Source: WJMT01 sp964599635
Lineage (GTDB): Bacteria > Acidobacteriota > Aminicenantia > Aminicenantales > Aminicenantaceae
DNA length: 64,000 nt
Reading direction: 5' to 3'
Assembly: GCA_964599635.1 (NCBI GenBank)
Contig: CAZRGM010000011.1
Location: 12,484-76,483 of the forward strand
Part shown: positions 51,888 through 61,549 of the stretch, piece by piece
Numbering within the stretch: the first letter of the stretch is position 1
How the letters are laid out: every line of letters begins with the position of its first letter
Notes under the pieces: model-generated
Seen by the model: only the letters and a program-made list of their open reading frames with translations
Told to the model about the DNA's origin: nothing
The model's database searches: none
Position numbers and translations under genes: made by a program

Positions 51888-54248
51888 ATGAGAATCGGAA
51901 TATATGTTTGTCATTGCACGGGAAATATCTCCGAAGTTATTGATATTAAAGAAGTAGTATCATTTGCAGAAAAACAGCCTGATGTTGTTTTAGTGAAAGA
52001 CTATACGACCATGTGTTCTGAAGTGGGCCAAAAAATGCTCATAGATGACATAAAGGAACACAAACTGGATCGAGTCGTTATATCCGCATGCTCTCCTCAA
52101 TTTCAGGGAGCAACTTTCATGAGGGCTGTTGAGCAAGCCGGCTTAAGTCCCTATGTCGTTGAGATGGCTAATATCAGGGAGCAGTGCGCGTGGCCTCATT
52201 TTGACTTTCCTGAAGAAGCCACACAAAAAGCCAAAGATCTTACCAATATGGCTCTGGCAAAAGCAAGATTTGATGAACCCTTAGAAAAGATCATGATGCC
52301 TATCGGCAGAAAAGTTCTTGTTATAGGGGGAGGCATAGCGGGAATTCAAGCCTCACTGGACCTCGGTGACGCCGGATTTGATGTTTATCTTGTTGAAAAA
52401 GAGCCTTCCATAGGCGGTAAGATGAAGCAGCTCTCGAGGACCTTCCCCACCGAAGACTGCGCATCCTGTATCCTTTCACCAAAAATGGCTGATGTCCCCA
52501 TGAATCCGAATATAAATCTGCTTACCTACTCGGAGGTAAAAAAAATTGATGGCTATCTTGGAAATTTTGAAGTTACGGTTGAGAAGAAACCAACCTATGT
52601 AGATCCTAAAAAGTGCACCTGTTGTGATAAATGTGTGGATGTCTGCCCTGTTGTCGTGCCCAATGAATTTGATGAAGGAATGACCACAAGAAAAGCCATC
52701 TATCTCCCAAATCCCATTGCCGTTCCCCATTCATATGTTTTGGATGATAAATCCTGTCTTGGATTGTTTCCTCTCGCCTGCGGTAAGTGTCTGGAAGTCT
52801 GTGAACCCGGAGCCATAAATTTCGACCAATATCCCGAAGAAATAAAATTCAAAGTGGATACCATCATAGTCGCTACTGGATTTGATATTTTTGATGCGAC
52901 ACAAAAAGCCGTCTATGGATTTGGAAGATATGAAAATGTCATCACAGCTCTAGATTTAGAGAGGATGATTGTTTATGCCTCAGAAGGAACCCCACTAAAA
53001 GATTTAGGAAAAAGGATTTCATTCATTCAATGCGTCGGTTCCAGGGATGAACAGGTCGGAAACGAGTATTGCTCAAGAATTTGCTGCATGTATGCCACTA
53101 AACTCGCCAGCTTGTTAAAGCACTCCAATCCTGAAAGAGATATTTATATATTCTATACAGACCTCAGAGCTTATGGAAAAGGATTCGAAGAGTACTACAA
53201 AAGAGCCCAGAATATGGGAGTAAAATTCATAAGAGGCCGAGTGGCTGAAGTTATAGAGGATTCGAGAACAAAAAAATTGACTTTAAAAGTTGAAGATACA
53301 TTGACCCGGCAGATCATAGAGTCAGAATTTGATACGGTTGTGCTTTCCGTAGGTCTTGTCCCCAACAAAGGAACCGAAAAGATCGCAGATATGTTAAAGC
53401 TGGCCAAAAGTTCAGACGGTTTTCTTCAGGAAGCCCATCCAAAATTCAGGCCAGTTGACACACTGACTGATGGTGTTTTTTTAGCTGGAACAGTTCAGGG
53501 CCCCAAAGATATTCCTGATACAGTCGCTCAAGGAAGCGCAGCTTCTTCAAGGGCTGTAAAGCTTATGAATCAAGGAGAATATTCCCTAGCGCCCATTATG
53601 GCATTCGTCCACAAAGACCTTTGCAAACCCTCAGAATGCGGAACTCCCTGTATTGAAGGTTGCCCCTTAGGAGCTATATCCGTCAATGAAGTTGCCAAAA
53701 TAAACGAAGCTTTATGTAAAGGATGTGGAAGTTGTATCGCTTCCTGCCCAAAGGATGCTCTTGATTTGCATGTTTATACAAACGCTCAACTCCTTGCCGA
53801 AGTGGAAGCTGTTATGAAGGATAAGAAAAAAGGTGAGACTAGGTTTATTATTTTTGCAGACGATATGACAGGTTACAGGCTTTCAGATAATGTCGGCACG
53901 GCAAAAATGGCCTATTCTTTAAATTCCAGAATAATCCAGGTCCCAAGCTGTGCTCGAATCACTCCAAAACTCATGCTGCAGTCTCTTGCTTATGGAGCTG
54001 ATGGAATTCTTTTTGGAGAGAGCGAGGAAAAATCATCTCCTTATCCCCATGTTATCAAAGCCATAAATAAAAATGTTTCTGAAATAAAGAATGTTTTAAA
54101 GCAGCATGGTTTGGAAGAGGAGAGAATTAGATTTGTTCAATTTGTTACAGTCATGTTAGGTGGATTTGTTAATCATGTGAACAATTTATCAGATTTTATT
54201 AAAAAAGCAGGCCCAATTCCTGATGAAAAAAGGAAGAGACTTCTATGA
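51888..54248 (+). CDS. hdrA: HdrA-like flavoprotein subunit
   Basis: This 786-residue protein has the HdrA N-terminal domain (IGIYVCHCTGNISEVI, ISACSPQFQGATF, IREQCAWPH). A thioredoxin-reductase-like FAD domain starts near residue 141 (KVLVIGGGIAGIQASLDLGD) with the TEDCASCILSPKM cysteine site. Ferredoxin-type clusters occur at CTCCDKCVDVCP, CGKCLEVCEP and CKGCGSCIASCP (about 609). The last 140 residues resemble an MvhD-type domain (RIIQVPSCARITPKLMLQSL, LAYGADGILFGESEEK) but lack most of its [2Fe-2S] cysteines. HdrA bifurcates electrons at FAD in methanogens and bacteria. Here the electron entry is probably the OFOR genes downstream. Confidence 0.88.
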   Translation: MRIGIYVCHCTGNISEVIDIKEVVSFAEKQPDVVLVKDYTTMCSEVGQKMLIDDIKEHKLDRVVISACSPQFQGATFMRAVEQAGLSPYVVEMANIREQCAWPHFDFPEEATQKAKDLTNMALAKARFDEPLEKIMMPIGRKVLVIGGGIAGIQASLDLGDAGFDVYLVEKEPSIGGKMKQLSRTFPTEDCASCILSPKMADVPMNPNINLLTYSEVKKIDGYLGNFEVTVEKKPTYVDPKKCTCCDKCVDVCPVVVPNEFDEGMTTRKAIYLPNPIAVPHSYVLDDKSCLGLFPLACGKCLEVCEPGAINFDQYPEEIKFKVDTIIVATGFDIFDATQKAVYGFGRYENVITALDLERMIVYASEGTPLKDLGKRISFIQCVGSRDEQVGNEYCSRICCMYATKLASLLKHSNPERDIYIFYTDLRAYGKGFEEYYKRAQNMGVKFIRGRVAEVIEDSRTKKLTLKVEDTLTRQIIESEFDTVVLSVGLVPNKGTEKIADMLKLAKSSDGFLQEAHPKFRPVDTLTDGVFLAGTVQGPKDIPDTVAQGSAASSRAVKLMNQGEYSLAPIMAFVHKDLCKPSECGTPCIEGCPLGAISVNEVAKINEALCKGCGSCIASCPKDALDLHVYTNAQLLAEVEAVMKDKKKGETRFIIFADDMTGYRLSDNVGTAKMAYSLNSRIIQVPSCARITPKLMLQSLAYGADGILFGESEEKSSPYPHVIKAINKNVSEIKNVLKQHGLEEERIRFVQFVTVMLGGFVNHVNNLSDFIKKAGPIPDEKRKRLL

Positions 54249-54649
54249 CCAAGAAGGTTGTCATTACATCTAAGAATGTCAATTTTTTAAAAAAAGTCAC
54301 TGAATTAAGTGCACAGCCCATCACCCGGTGTGACCAGTGTGGAGTCTGTTCCGGAAGCTGCCCTATGGTCGACGAGATGGATATAACTCCCTCTCAGCTC
54401 ATGAGAATGGTTCAACTCGGTCAGGAAGAAGTGTTGGGATCGAAAGCCATGTGGCTTTGCGCCTCCTGCTACACCTGCACGGTAAGATGCCCCAGAGGAT
54501 TGGATGTTTCAAAAGTAGCCGAAGCCTTAAGGCAGATTACTTTAAGAAAAGCAATCGATCATATTGATATAAAGAAAATACCTAAAGATGAAATTAAAAA
54601 ACTGCCGCAAATCGCATTAGTAAGTGCTTTTCGAAAATTTACAGGATGA
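54245..54649 (+). CDS. hdrC: HdrC-like iron-sulfur subunit
   Basis: This 134-residue protein has two [4Fe-4S] motifs, CDQCGVCSGSCPMVDEM near residue 30 and CASCYTCTVRCPRGLDVSK near 77. It links HdrA to HdrB. It overlaps hdrA by 4 bases. Confidence 0.9.
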   Translation: MTKKVVITSKNVNFLKKVTELSAQPITRCDQCGVCSGSCPMVDEMDITPSQLMRMVQLGQEEVLGSKAMWLCASCYTCTVRCPRGLDVSKVAEALRQITLRKAIDHIDIKKIPKDEIKKLPQIALVSAFRKFTG

Positions 54650-54653
54650 AGAC

Positions 54654-55556
54654 ATGAAAATACCATATTATCCAGGCTGTACGCTTAAAACCAATGCAAA
54701 AAATTTTGAAGTTTCCGCCATAGAATCCGCTAAAATATTAGGCATAGAGCTGGTAGAACTCCCAAGATGGAACTGCTGTGGGACTGTCTTTTCTTTAACA
54801 TCTGATGATTTAATGCATCATGTTGCCCCTATAAGGAACTTAATCAGAGTTCAAGAAATGAATGAGGATGGACTTGTCAAGGACGAATATAGATTACTCG
54901 TTCTCTGCTCCATGTGCTACAACACATTAAAAAGAGCAAATCTTCGTGTCAAAGAAAATCCGGATGAACTTGAAAAAATAAATGATTTTATGTATCTTGA
55001 AAAGGAAGGTTATGAAGGAAATGTAGAAATTATTCATCTTTTAAGTTTATTAAAAGATTTAGGTTTCGATAAAGTAAAAGAAAAAGTAAAAAAGCCTCTT
55101 GAAGATTTAAAAATTGCTCCCTATTATGGTTGTATGCTTCTGAGGCCAAAGGAAGTCGGAATTGATGATGCTGAAGAGCCGACAATCCAAGAAGAACTGT
55201 TTTCTTCATTGGGTGCCGATATCATTGATAATCCTTATAAAAAGGTATGCTGCGGAAGCTATCAGACCGTTCAAGACAAAAATATAGTCGCTGATTTAAC
55301 TTATAGTATCCTCACTCATGCCCAAAAAGAAGGAGCGGAAGCCATAACCACAAGCTGTCCTTTATGTGCTTTTAATTTGGATAACAGGCAGGAAGAAGTG
55401 AAAAAGAAACATCCTGATTTTAAACAGATTCCTGTATTTTATTTCACTCAACTTATGGCCCTTGCATTTGGATTAGATAAAAAATTTTGCAGATTTGATT
55501 TAAACTACATTAATCCAGAACCATTACTTAGAAAGAAAAAACTCTTAGAGGAGTAA
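54654..55556 (+). CDS. hdrB: HdrB-like subunit with CCG domains
   Basis: I chose the ATG at 54654, 5 bases after the hdrC stop with GGATGAAG before it. An earlier in-frame ATG at 54624 would overlap hdrC. The protein starts KIPYYPGCTLKTNAKNFEVS. Both cysteine-rich domains are present: WNCCGTVFSL with LCSMCYNTLKRAN, and KVCCGSYQT with SCPLCAFNLDNRQ, plus YYGCMLLRP. HdrB carries the noncubane clusters that reduce disulfides in methanogens. In bacteria the true substrate is often unknown. Confidence 0.88.
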   Translation: MKIPYYPGCTLKTNAKNFEVSAIESAKILGIELVELPRWNCCGTVFSLTSDDLMHHVAPIRNLIRVQEMNEDGLVKDEYRLLVLCSMCYNTLKRANLRVKENPDELEKINDFMYLEKEGYEGNVEIIHLLSLLKDLGFDKVKEKVKKPLEDLKIAPYYGCMLLRPKEVGIDDAEEPTIQEELFSSLGADIIDNPYKKVCCGSYQTVQDKNIVADLTYSILTHAQKEGAEAITTSCPLCAFNLDNRQEEVKKKHPDFKQIPVFYFTQLMALAFGLDKKFCRFDLNYINPEPLLRKKKLLEE

Positions 55557-55558
55557 AA

Positions 55559-56338
55559 ATGCAAAAAGAAAAATCTAAACGAATAGATCCAACAGAGGTA
55601 ATGAATAGGATTGCTACCGCAAGCAAACCTGTGGTTTCTGGGGTAGAAGATAAAGATGTCAAACACTGGGTAACCATTTATATTACAGGGAGAGGATATA
55701 AGGTTCCCGCTGATCTAACAATATTAACAGCCATAGAATATGCAGGATATAAATTTATTAGGGGTTGCGGATGCAGACAAGGTTTTTGCGGCGCTTGCTC
55801 CACCGTCTACCGAAAAAAAGGAGAGTATAAACTCCGGACCGGAATGGCTTGCCAGACTCGAGTCGAAGACGGAATGTATCTTGTCCAAATACCCTTTATC
55901 CCAGCAGAAAAAGCCCCCTATGATATCAGCAAAGAAGAATACAATGCCAATATATTTTTTAAATATTACCCAGAAGTCGCGAGATGCATATCGTGTAATA
56001 CCTGCACAAAAGCTTGTCCCCAGGAGCTTCAAGTTATGGATTATGTTCAAGCCGCTATTAAGGGTGATTTCGAATTCCTTGCTAATGAGTCCTTCGACTG
56101 CATTCAATGCGGACTCTGTGCCTTAAGATGTCCCTCAGAAATTGTTCAATATCATGTGGCTCAGCTTGGCAGAAGAATGTATGGAAGATATGGAAGCGGT
56201 CCTGAACCTGCTCACCTCCTGAAGAGAATCAAAGAAATAAAAGATGGCGAGTTCAATAAAGAAATGGACGAAATTACAAAGCTGAGTAGGTCACAACTTG
56301 AAAAATTATATGCTGAAAGAAAAAGAGAATCGGATTAA
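55559..56338 (+). CDS. Fumarate-reductase-like iron-sulfur subunit
   Basis: This 259-residue protein has a [2Fe-2S] ferredoxin-like domain (GCGCRQGFCGACSTVYRKKG, with a later Cys in GMACQTRVEDG) and two [4Fe-4S] motifs, CISCNTCTKACPQELQ and CIQCGLCALRCPSE. The layout matches FrdB/SdhB and the N-terminal part of TfrB, but both C-terminal clusters look like [4Fe-4S]. It links the flavoprotein encoded next to HdrB/C. No membrane anchor subunit gene is present nearby, so the complex is probably soluble. Confidence 0.82.
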   Translation: MQKEKSKRIDPTEVMNRIATASKPVVSGVEDKDVKHWVTIYITGRGYKVPADLTILTAIEYAGYKFIRGCGCRQGFCGACSTVYRKKGEYKLRTGMACQTRVEDGMYLVQIPFIPAEKAPYDISKEEYNANIFFKYYPEVARCISCNTCTKACPQELQVMDYVQAAIKGDFEFLANESFDCIQCGLCALRCPSEIVQYHVAQLGRRMYGRYGSGPEPAHLLKRIKEIKDGEFNKEMDEITKLSRSQLEKLYAERKRESD

Positions 56339-56347
56339 GGAGGAAAA

Positions 56348-58003
56348 ATGGCTGAATTAAAATATATTGAAGGCTATCCTGAGCATATTTATAAACTCAT
56401 TGATAGAGTTCACAGAACGAGACAAAAAAGAAAAGATTATGAACCCCCTCCCATGACTAAAGAGGAGCAAGAAGAGACCTTAAAGCTTCATCCTGATTAT
56501 GTCGCTGGAGGAAAAAGAAAAATATTAATTGGTCAGAATAAAGGTGAAGTGGGTCCAAATCCAGTGGTTGACCTTCTCGAAGCTTATCCCCTTATAGAGA
56601 AACAAGAAATCGATCTTTCCCATGTAGATTACAGTGTGGATATCTTAGTCATAGGAGGCGGCCTTGCAGGCACCACTGCCTGCATCTGGGCAAATATGCA
56701 GGGAATCCCAAAAAATAGAATATTGCTCGTCAATAAATTAAGACACGGTGATGCCAATTCTATTATGGCAGAAGGAGGAACCCAAGCCGCAGACAGAGAT
56801 GTCGATTCTATCCAAAGACATTACTTGGATACGATGGGAGGCGGACACTTCGCAAATAAGCCAGATGTATTAAGAGCCCTGGTTGAGGATGCCCCCTTCA
56901 TCATCCACTGGCTTCATGAGTTAGGAGCTATCATTGATAAAGAAGAAGACGGAGACTTTGTTGAGAAATGGGGCGGGGGGACCTCAATCAGAAGGCTGCA
57001 TTCCTGCCGAGACTATACGGGGCTTGAAGAGTTTAGAGTCATTAGGGATGAATTTAGAAGTAGAGACATAGGATGCATTGAACATTATCCTGTGGTTGAA
57101 CTTCTCACCGATGAGAATAAGGTTACAGGCGCGGTCTTATATAATCTTGAAACCGGAGATTATAAAATAGTGAAGGCCAAAGCAACTATCCTTGCTACAG
57201 GTGGTTTTGGGAGACTGCATATAAGAGGCTTCCCAACCACGAATCACTATGGAGCGACAGCGGATGGTCTTGTTATGGCCTATCGTGCGGGTGCCAAGCT
57301 CAGAGATGTGGATACAGTTCAATACCATCCCACAGGTGCAGCCTATCCCGTTCAAATAATAGGTTATCTTCTCACTGAAAAGCTCAGAAGCTCTGGCGCA
57401 CAACCTGTCAATATAGACGGCGAGGCTTTTGTATTCCCTCTTGAACCAAGAGATGTCGAAGCTTCGGCCCTTATAAGAGAATGCTATGTGAGAAACAAAG
57501 GGATTACCACTCCGACCGGGTTAAGAGGAGTCTGGCTTGATACCCCGATGATTGAAGTCAAAAACGGCAAGGGGTATATCGAAAAGGCCTTCCCCGGGAT
57601 GAGAAGGATGTTCAGTAGATATAATATAGATATGACAAAAAATCCTGTTTTAGTCTTCCCCACCCTTCACTATCAAAATGGAGGGGTTGAGACTGATCCA
57701 TGGGGACACAGCACGCTTGAAGGACTCTGGGTTGCTGGAGAGGTGTCAGGGGGAGTGCACGGCAAAAACAGACTTATGGGAAATTCAACTCTTGACACCA
57801 TGGTATTTGGCAGAAGATCTGGAATTTCAACGGCTAAGTACATCAAATCAGGGGCCAAATATGGGAAACTAACCCTTAAACATGCTGATAGATATGTAAA
57901 AATGCTCAAAGAGGCTGGAATAAAACCAATCAGAAGGTCCCCGATGCTTCTCCCCGAATACAGGGGAAAATCAGCGTTGGCCAGAATGATAGATGTTTTC
58001 TAA
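56348..58003 (+). CDS. Fumarate-reductase-like flavoprotein subunit
   Basis: This 551-residue protein has the FAD motif DILVIGGGLAGTTACIWANM (about residue 100), then SIMAEGGTQAADRDVDSIQR, ATILATGGFGRLHI, VDTVQYHPTGAAYP and HGKNRLMGNSTLDTMVFGRR. These match the FrdA/SdhA/NadB/TfrA family. The covalent-FAD His of SdhA (in SHTVAAQGG) is absent, so FAD is likely to be noncovalent. The substrate is probably fumarate or succinate, but L-aspartate-oxidase-like or other substrates remain possible. It lies between the iron-sulfur subunit and the first OFOR alpha gene (11-base overlap). Confidence 0.82.
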   Translation: MAELKYIEGYPEHIYKLIDRVHRTRQKRKDYEPPPMTKEEQEETLKLHPDYVAGGKRKILIGQNKGEVGPNPVVDLLEAYPLIEKQEIDLSHVDYSVDILVIGGGLAGTTACIWANMQGIPKNRILLVNKLRHGDANSIMAEGGTQAADRDVDSIQRHYLDTMGGGHFANKPDVLRALVEDAPFIIHWLHELGAIIDKEEDGDFVEKWGGGTSIRRLHSCRDYTGLEEFRVIRDEFRSRDIGCIEHYPVVELLTDENKVTGAVLYNLETGDYKIVKAKATILATGGFGRLHIRGFPTTNHYGATADGLVMAYRAGAKLRDVDTVQYHPTGAAYPVQIIGYLLTEKLRSSGAQPVNIDGEAFVFPLEPRDVEASALIRECYVRNKGITTPTGLRGVWLDTPMIEVKNGKGYIEKAFPGMRRMFSRYNIDMTKNPVLVFPTLHYQNGGVETDPWGHSTLEGLWVAGEVSGGVHGKNRLMGNSTLDTMVFGRRSGISTAKYIKSGAKYGKLTLKHADRYVKMLKEAGIKPIRRSPMLLPEYRGKSALARMIDVF

Positions 58004-59216
58004 TGAAGATACAAAAAATATTAAAAACTTAATTATTGATATGACGATGGATTCAAAAACTTATAACCTTACTGGAAGTCAGGCATGTGTGGAGGCGGCT
58101 TTAGCTGCTGGATGTAAATTTTTTGGCTATTATCCTATTGTCCCATGTCTCAATTTTACAGAATATTTCATTCGCAAAAGCAAAAAATTTGATGCCACCT
58201 TTATTCAAATGGAAGACGAAATTTCAGCTTTAGCAGCCGTCCTAGGAGCATCCTGGACAGGCAAAAAATCAATGACCGTTACCTCTGGGCCAGGGTTTTC
58301 AAATATGATGGAACATGTGGGTCTTGGTGTTATGTTGGAAACTCCCTGTGTGATTGTCAATTTCCAAAGGTTAGGACCTGGGGAAGGAATCCCCAATGTA
58401 CCTGCTCAAGGAGATATCATGCAGGCCAGATGGGGATCACACGGAGATTATGAAATCATTGCTCTTGCCCCTAATTCTCCTCAGGAAATGTTTGATTTCA
58501 CGATCCAGGCATTCAATTTATCTGAAGAATACCGCACACCGGTTATTATTCTCACTGATGAATCCATCGCTCATCAAAAGGAGATAGTTACTGTACCTGA
58601 TAAGATTAAGTTGATTCAGAGACCTCACTATAAAGGTCCTAAAGATGAATATCAGCCTTTTAAATTAGAAGAGGGGCTTGTTCCCCCCATTGTCAATATA
58701 GGCGAAGGTTATAAATTCCATGTTACAGGATTAACCCACGACGAAAAAGGTTATCCTGTCATGGATGAAAAATGCCAGGAGCTCAATGTTCATCGACTTG
58801 TGAATAAAATCCGTTTAAATGCTGAAAAAATCATTCAATTTGAAAGCAGTAAAGAGAAAGAGAGTGATTTAGCAGTCCTCTTCTATGGCTCCACTTCAAA
58901 GAGTGCTAAAAAGGCCATAGAAGAAGCTAAAAAATCCGGCCTAAAAGTCGAAAGCTTTAGGCTTATGACAATCTGGCCTTTTCCTGAGAAAAAAATCTTT
59001 GAGCTGGCTCAAAGAGTCAAAGCGATCCTAGTCCCAGAGTCTAATTATGGACAAATTGTGTTAGAGGTTGAACGGTGCACTCATGGAAAGGCAAATGTTG
59101 GTTTTGTGCACTGTGATGGGAAAGATGATGCGGAGACTATTTTAAAAGCCATAAAAGATATGACTCAAAAAGAAAGAAAAGAAGGAATTATTGAATATGA
59201 ACACAGTGAACACTGA
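57993..59216 (+). CDS. 2-oxoacid:ferredoxin oxidoreductase alpha subunit, divergent copy (alpha-1)
   Basis: This 407-residue protein has full OFOR alpha domains (pyrimidine-binding and transketolase C-terminal-like). The usual GGYPITPST motif reads GYYPIVPCLN (residues 45-54), and the loop normally GPSTGxPT reads RLGPGEGIPNVPAQGD. FIQMEDEISALAAVLGASWT and RWGSHGDYEIIALAPNSPQE remain canonical. The changed residues line the substrate and cofactor pocket, so this subunit may not form a normal active site. It is followed by the fully canonical beta-1 gene. Confidence 0.85.
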   Translation: MFSNEDTKNIKNLIIDMTMDSKTYNLTGSQACVEAALAAGCKFFGYYPIVPCLNFTEYFIRKSKKFDATFIQMEDEISALAAVLGASWTGKKSMTVTSGPGFSNMMEHVGLGVMLETPCVIVNFQRLGPGEGIPNVPAQGDIMQARWGSHGDYEIIALAPNSPQEMFDFTIQAFNLSEEYRTPVIILTDESIAHQKEIVTVPDKIKLIQRPHYKGPKDEYQPFKLEEGLVPPIVNIGEGYKFHVTGLTHDEKGYPVMDEKCQELNVHRLVNKIRLNAEKIIQFESSKEKESDLAVLFYGSTSKSAKKAIEEAKKSGLKVESFRLMTIWPFPEKKIFELAQRVKAILVPESNYGQIVLEVERCTHGKANVGFVHCDGKDDAETILKAIKDMTQKERKEGIIEYEHSEH

Positions 59217-59982
59217 AAATAAAGAGCATCAAGTTGTGAATTGGCTTCGCATGGATAGGATTCCTCATATCTGGTGTCCTGGATGCGGGATCGGAACAAC
59301 TGTTGAGGCTTTCGTTTTAGCCGTTGAAAAATTAAAAATTAAACCCGATGAAATCTGTGTTGTCTCTGGCATCGGCTGTACCGGCAGAGCCGCAGGTTAT
59401 ATAAAAGTTGATTCTTTCCATACCACCCATGGACGGGCTATCCCTTTTGCGACAGGCATCAAGTTAGCAAATCCTAAACTGAAAGTCGTGATTATATCAG
59501 GAGATGGGGACCTTATTTCCATTGGGGGCAATCATTTCATGCATGCAGCAAGAAGAAATATAGATATCACGGTCATCTGTGTCAACAACTTCATTTATGC
59601 CATGACTGGTGGTCAGGTTGCTCCAACCACTCCACTTACAGCCTATGCGACAACATCCCCCTATGGAAATTTTGAAACAGCCTCTAACATTCCTCAATTA
59701 GCAGAATCAGCTGGAGCTAAGTATATGGCGAGATGGACCTCCCTGCATGCTCGGAGGTTGATCAACTCTATTGTTGAGGCCATCCAGAAGCCCGGATTCT
59801 CAGTTATAGAGGTTGTCTCTCCATGTGCGATGTATTACTCAAGGATTAACAGACTCGGAGAAGGCATCGATATGATGAAATTTTATCATAAAAACTCTGT
59901 CATAAAACATTTTGAACCCACAGAAAATCTTAAAATTGACTACCAGGGACAGCTCATCGTAGGAAAATTTGTAGATCGATAA
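59197..59982 (+). CDS. 2-oxoacid:ferredoxin oxidoreductase beta subunit, canonical copy (beta-1)
   Basis: This subunit binds thiamine diphosphate and a [4Fe-4S] cluster. I chose the ATG at 59197 (a TTG at 59191 is in the same frame). The cluster cysteines are in WCPGCGIGTT (about 27 and 30), SGIGCTGRAAGY and VVSPCAMYYSR. The TPP motif is SGDGDLISIGGNHFMHAARR with the later Asn in CVNNFIYAMTGGQ. All residues expected for activity are present. The second beta gene downstream is degenerate. It overlaps alpha-1 by 20 bases. Confidence 0.9.
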   Translation: MNTVNTENKEHQVVNWLRMDRIPHIWCPGCGIGTTVEAFVLAVEKLKIKPDEICVVSGIGCTGRAAGYIKVDSFHTTHGRAIPFATGIKLANPKLKVVIISGDGDLISIGGNHFMHAARRNIDITVICVNNFIYAMTGGQVAPTTPLTAYATTSPYGNFETASNIPQLAESAGAKYMARWTSLHARRLINSIVEAIQKPGFSVIEVVSPCAMYYSRINRLGEGIDMMKFYHKNSVIKHFEPTENLKIDYQGQLIVGKFVDR

Positions 59983-60027
59983 ATGATGAACTTAATGGAA
60001 ATGAAAACCAAAGAAAGGAATTAAAAT

Positions 60028-60315
60028 ATGCTTTGGAAATATAAAAGAATTCCCTGCGATAGAGATAAAGTAAAGACTCCTTTGGGAGAGGTTCACATAG
60101 TTAAAGATCGATGTAAAGGATGTGGATTCTGTATAGAATACTGCCCGCAGCATGTTCTCGAGTTTTCTCCGGAATTTAACGCATTAGGGTATCATCCTCC
60201 TCAAGTCATAAATCCTGAAGACTGTCTTAACTGCGGTTTATGTGAGATTCTTTGTCCAGAGTTTGCTATATGGAATACTTTAAAAGAAGAGAAGGGATTG
60301 AAAATTGAAGGCTAA
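60028..60315 (+). CDS. OFOR ferredoxin-like delta subunit, 2x[4Fe-4S]
   Basis: This 95-residue protein has CKGCGFCIEYCPQ and CLNCGLCEILCPE, two [4Fe-4S] motifs with the spacing of 2-oxoacid oxidoreductase delta (KorD) subunits. It relays electrons from beta to ferredoxin or to HdrA. It sits between the two alpha/beta pairs and overlaps the next alpha gene by 11 bases. Confidence 0.9.
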   Translation: MLWKYKRIPCDRDKVKTPLGEVHIVKDRCKGCGFCIEYCPQHVLEFSPEFNALGYHPPQVINPEDCLNCGLCEILCPEFAIWNTLKEEKGLKIEG

Positions 60316-61549
60316 TCCAAAAGATGTTTTTTCAGGCACCTATTTTATAGACGGTGATGTCGCGGCTGCTTATGGAGCCATGGCTGCAGGCTGTAAGTTC
60401 TTAGGCGGCTACCCTATTACCCCTTCCACAGAAGCTGCAGAGGCTTTTGCAAAACTGGCTCCCAGAGCCGGAGCCCTCTTTATTCAGATGGAAGATGAGC
60501 TGGGTTCCATAGCCTCTGTTCTTGGAGCCTCCTGGTCAGGAAAAAAATCAATGACCATAACCTCCGGGCCTGGTTTTTCCCTTATGATGGAAGGTATCGG
60601 ATTTGGAGCTGCCATAGAAACTCCTTTTGTCATAATCAATATAGAGCGAGGAGGTCCCTCCACAGGACTTCCCACCCTAACGAGTCAATCCGATCTTATG
60701 CAGTCCAGATGGGGTTCCCATGGTGATTATGAAGTCATTGCGATTGCTCCTGATTCCCCCCAAGAAAACTTTGACTTTGTTATCAAAGCTTTTAACCTTG
60801 CAGAAAAATACCGTGTTCCTGTTATGGTCATGAGTGATGAATGTGTGGGACATATGACTGAAAAAGTGGTGGTGCCCGATGCCTCAGAGATTGAAGTAGA
60901 GCCCAGAAGAATTTATAAGGGGCCTAAAGATCAATACGTACCCTTCCAACCTGATAAGGACCTCGTTCCTAAAATGGTCAAAGCGGGAAATGGTTATCAG
61001 TTATACATCACAGGGCTCACTCACGATGAAAGAGGTTATCCACTTTCAGAAAAAGATTTAAGGACTAACCACCGAAAATCGACCGCAAAAAGATTGGTTG
61101 ATAAAATCAGGAAAAACAAAGATAAAATCATTGAGACCCAAGAAGAAAATTTGGAAGATGCGGAAGTCATTGTTATCTCTTATGGAATCACTTCAAGGAT
61201 TGCCATTAGAGGAATCGAAAAAGCAAGAAAACATGGAATAAAAGTGGGAAGTTTGAGACTTATTACGGTATGGCCCTTTCCTGATCAGATGATTTCAGAA
61301 CTTTCCAAAAAAGTAAAAGGATTTGTCGTTCCTGAAATAAATTATGGACAGATAGCCTATGAAGTGGAGCGGTGTGCCCATGGAAATGCAAATGTCATTC
61401 TTGTTCCCCACGGCGGAGGTTCTGTCCACAACCCAGACGACATATTTGAAGCCATCAAAAAAGCGGCAAAAGATAAGAAAAAATATGACACTCTTTTCGA
61501 GTTTGAAACGAAACTGGCTCGTCTAATCTCTAAGGAAAACAAAAAATGA
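60305..61549 (+). CDS. 2-oxoacid:ferredoxin oxidoreductase alpha subunit, canonical copy (alpha-2)
   Basis: This 414-residue protein has the canonical GGYPITPSTEAAEAF (about residue 34) and RGGPSTGLPTLTSQSDLMQS, with FIQMEDELGSIASVLGASWS and TSGPGFSLMMEGIGFG. Most-similar enzymes act on 2-oxoglutarate or other 2-oxoacids, and the exact substrate is not clear. The start is TTG at 60305, within the ferredoxin gene. It overlaps the beta-2 gene by 4 bases. Confidence 0.9.
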   Translation: MKANPKDVFSGTYFIDGDVAAAYGAMAAGCKFLGGYPITPSTEAAEAFAKLAPRAGALFIQMEDELGSIASVLGASWSGKKSMTITSGPGFSLMMEGIGFGAAIETPFVIINIERGGPSTGLPTLTSQSDLMQSRWGSHGDYEVIAIAPDSPQENFDFVIKAFNLAEKYRVPVMVMSDECVGHMTEKVVVPDASEIEVEPRRIYKGPKDQYVPFQPDKDLVPKMVKAGNGYQLYITGLTHDERGYPLSEKDLRTNHRKSTAKRLVDKIRKNKDKIIETQEENLEDAEVIVISYGITSRIAIRGIEKARKHGIKVGSLRLITVWPFPDQMISELSKKVKGFVVPEINYGQIAYEVERCAHGNANVILVPHGGGSVHNPDDIFEAIKKAAKDKKKYDTLFEFETKLARLISKENKK

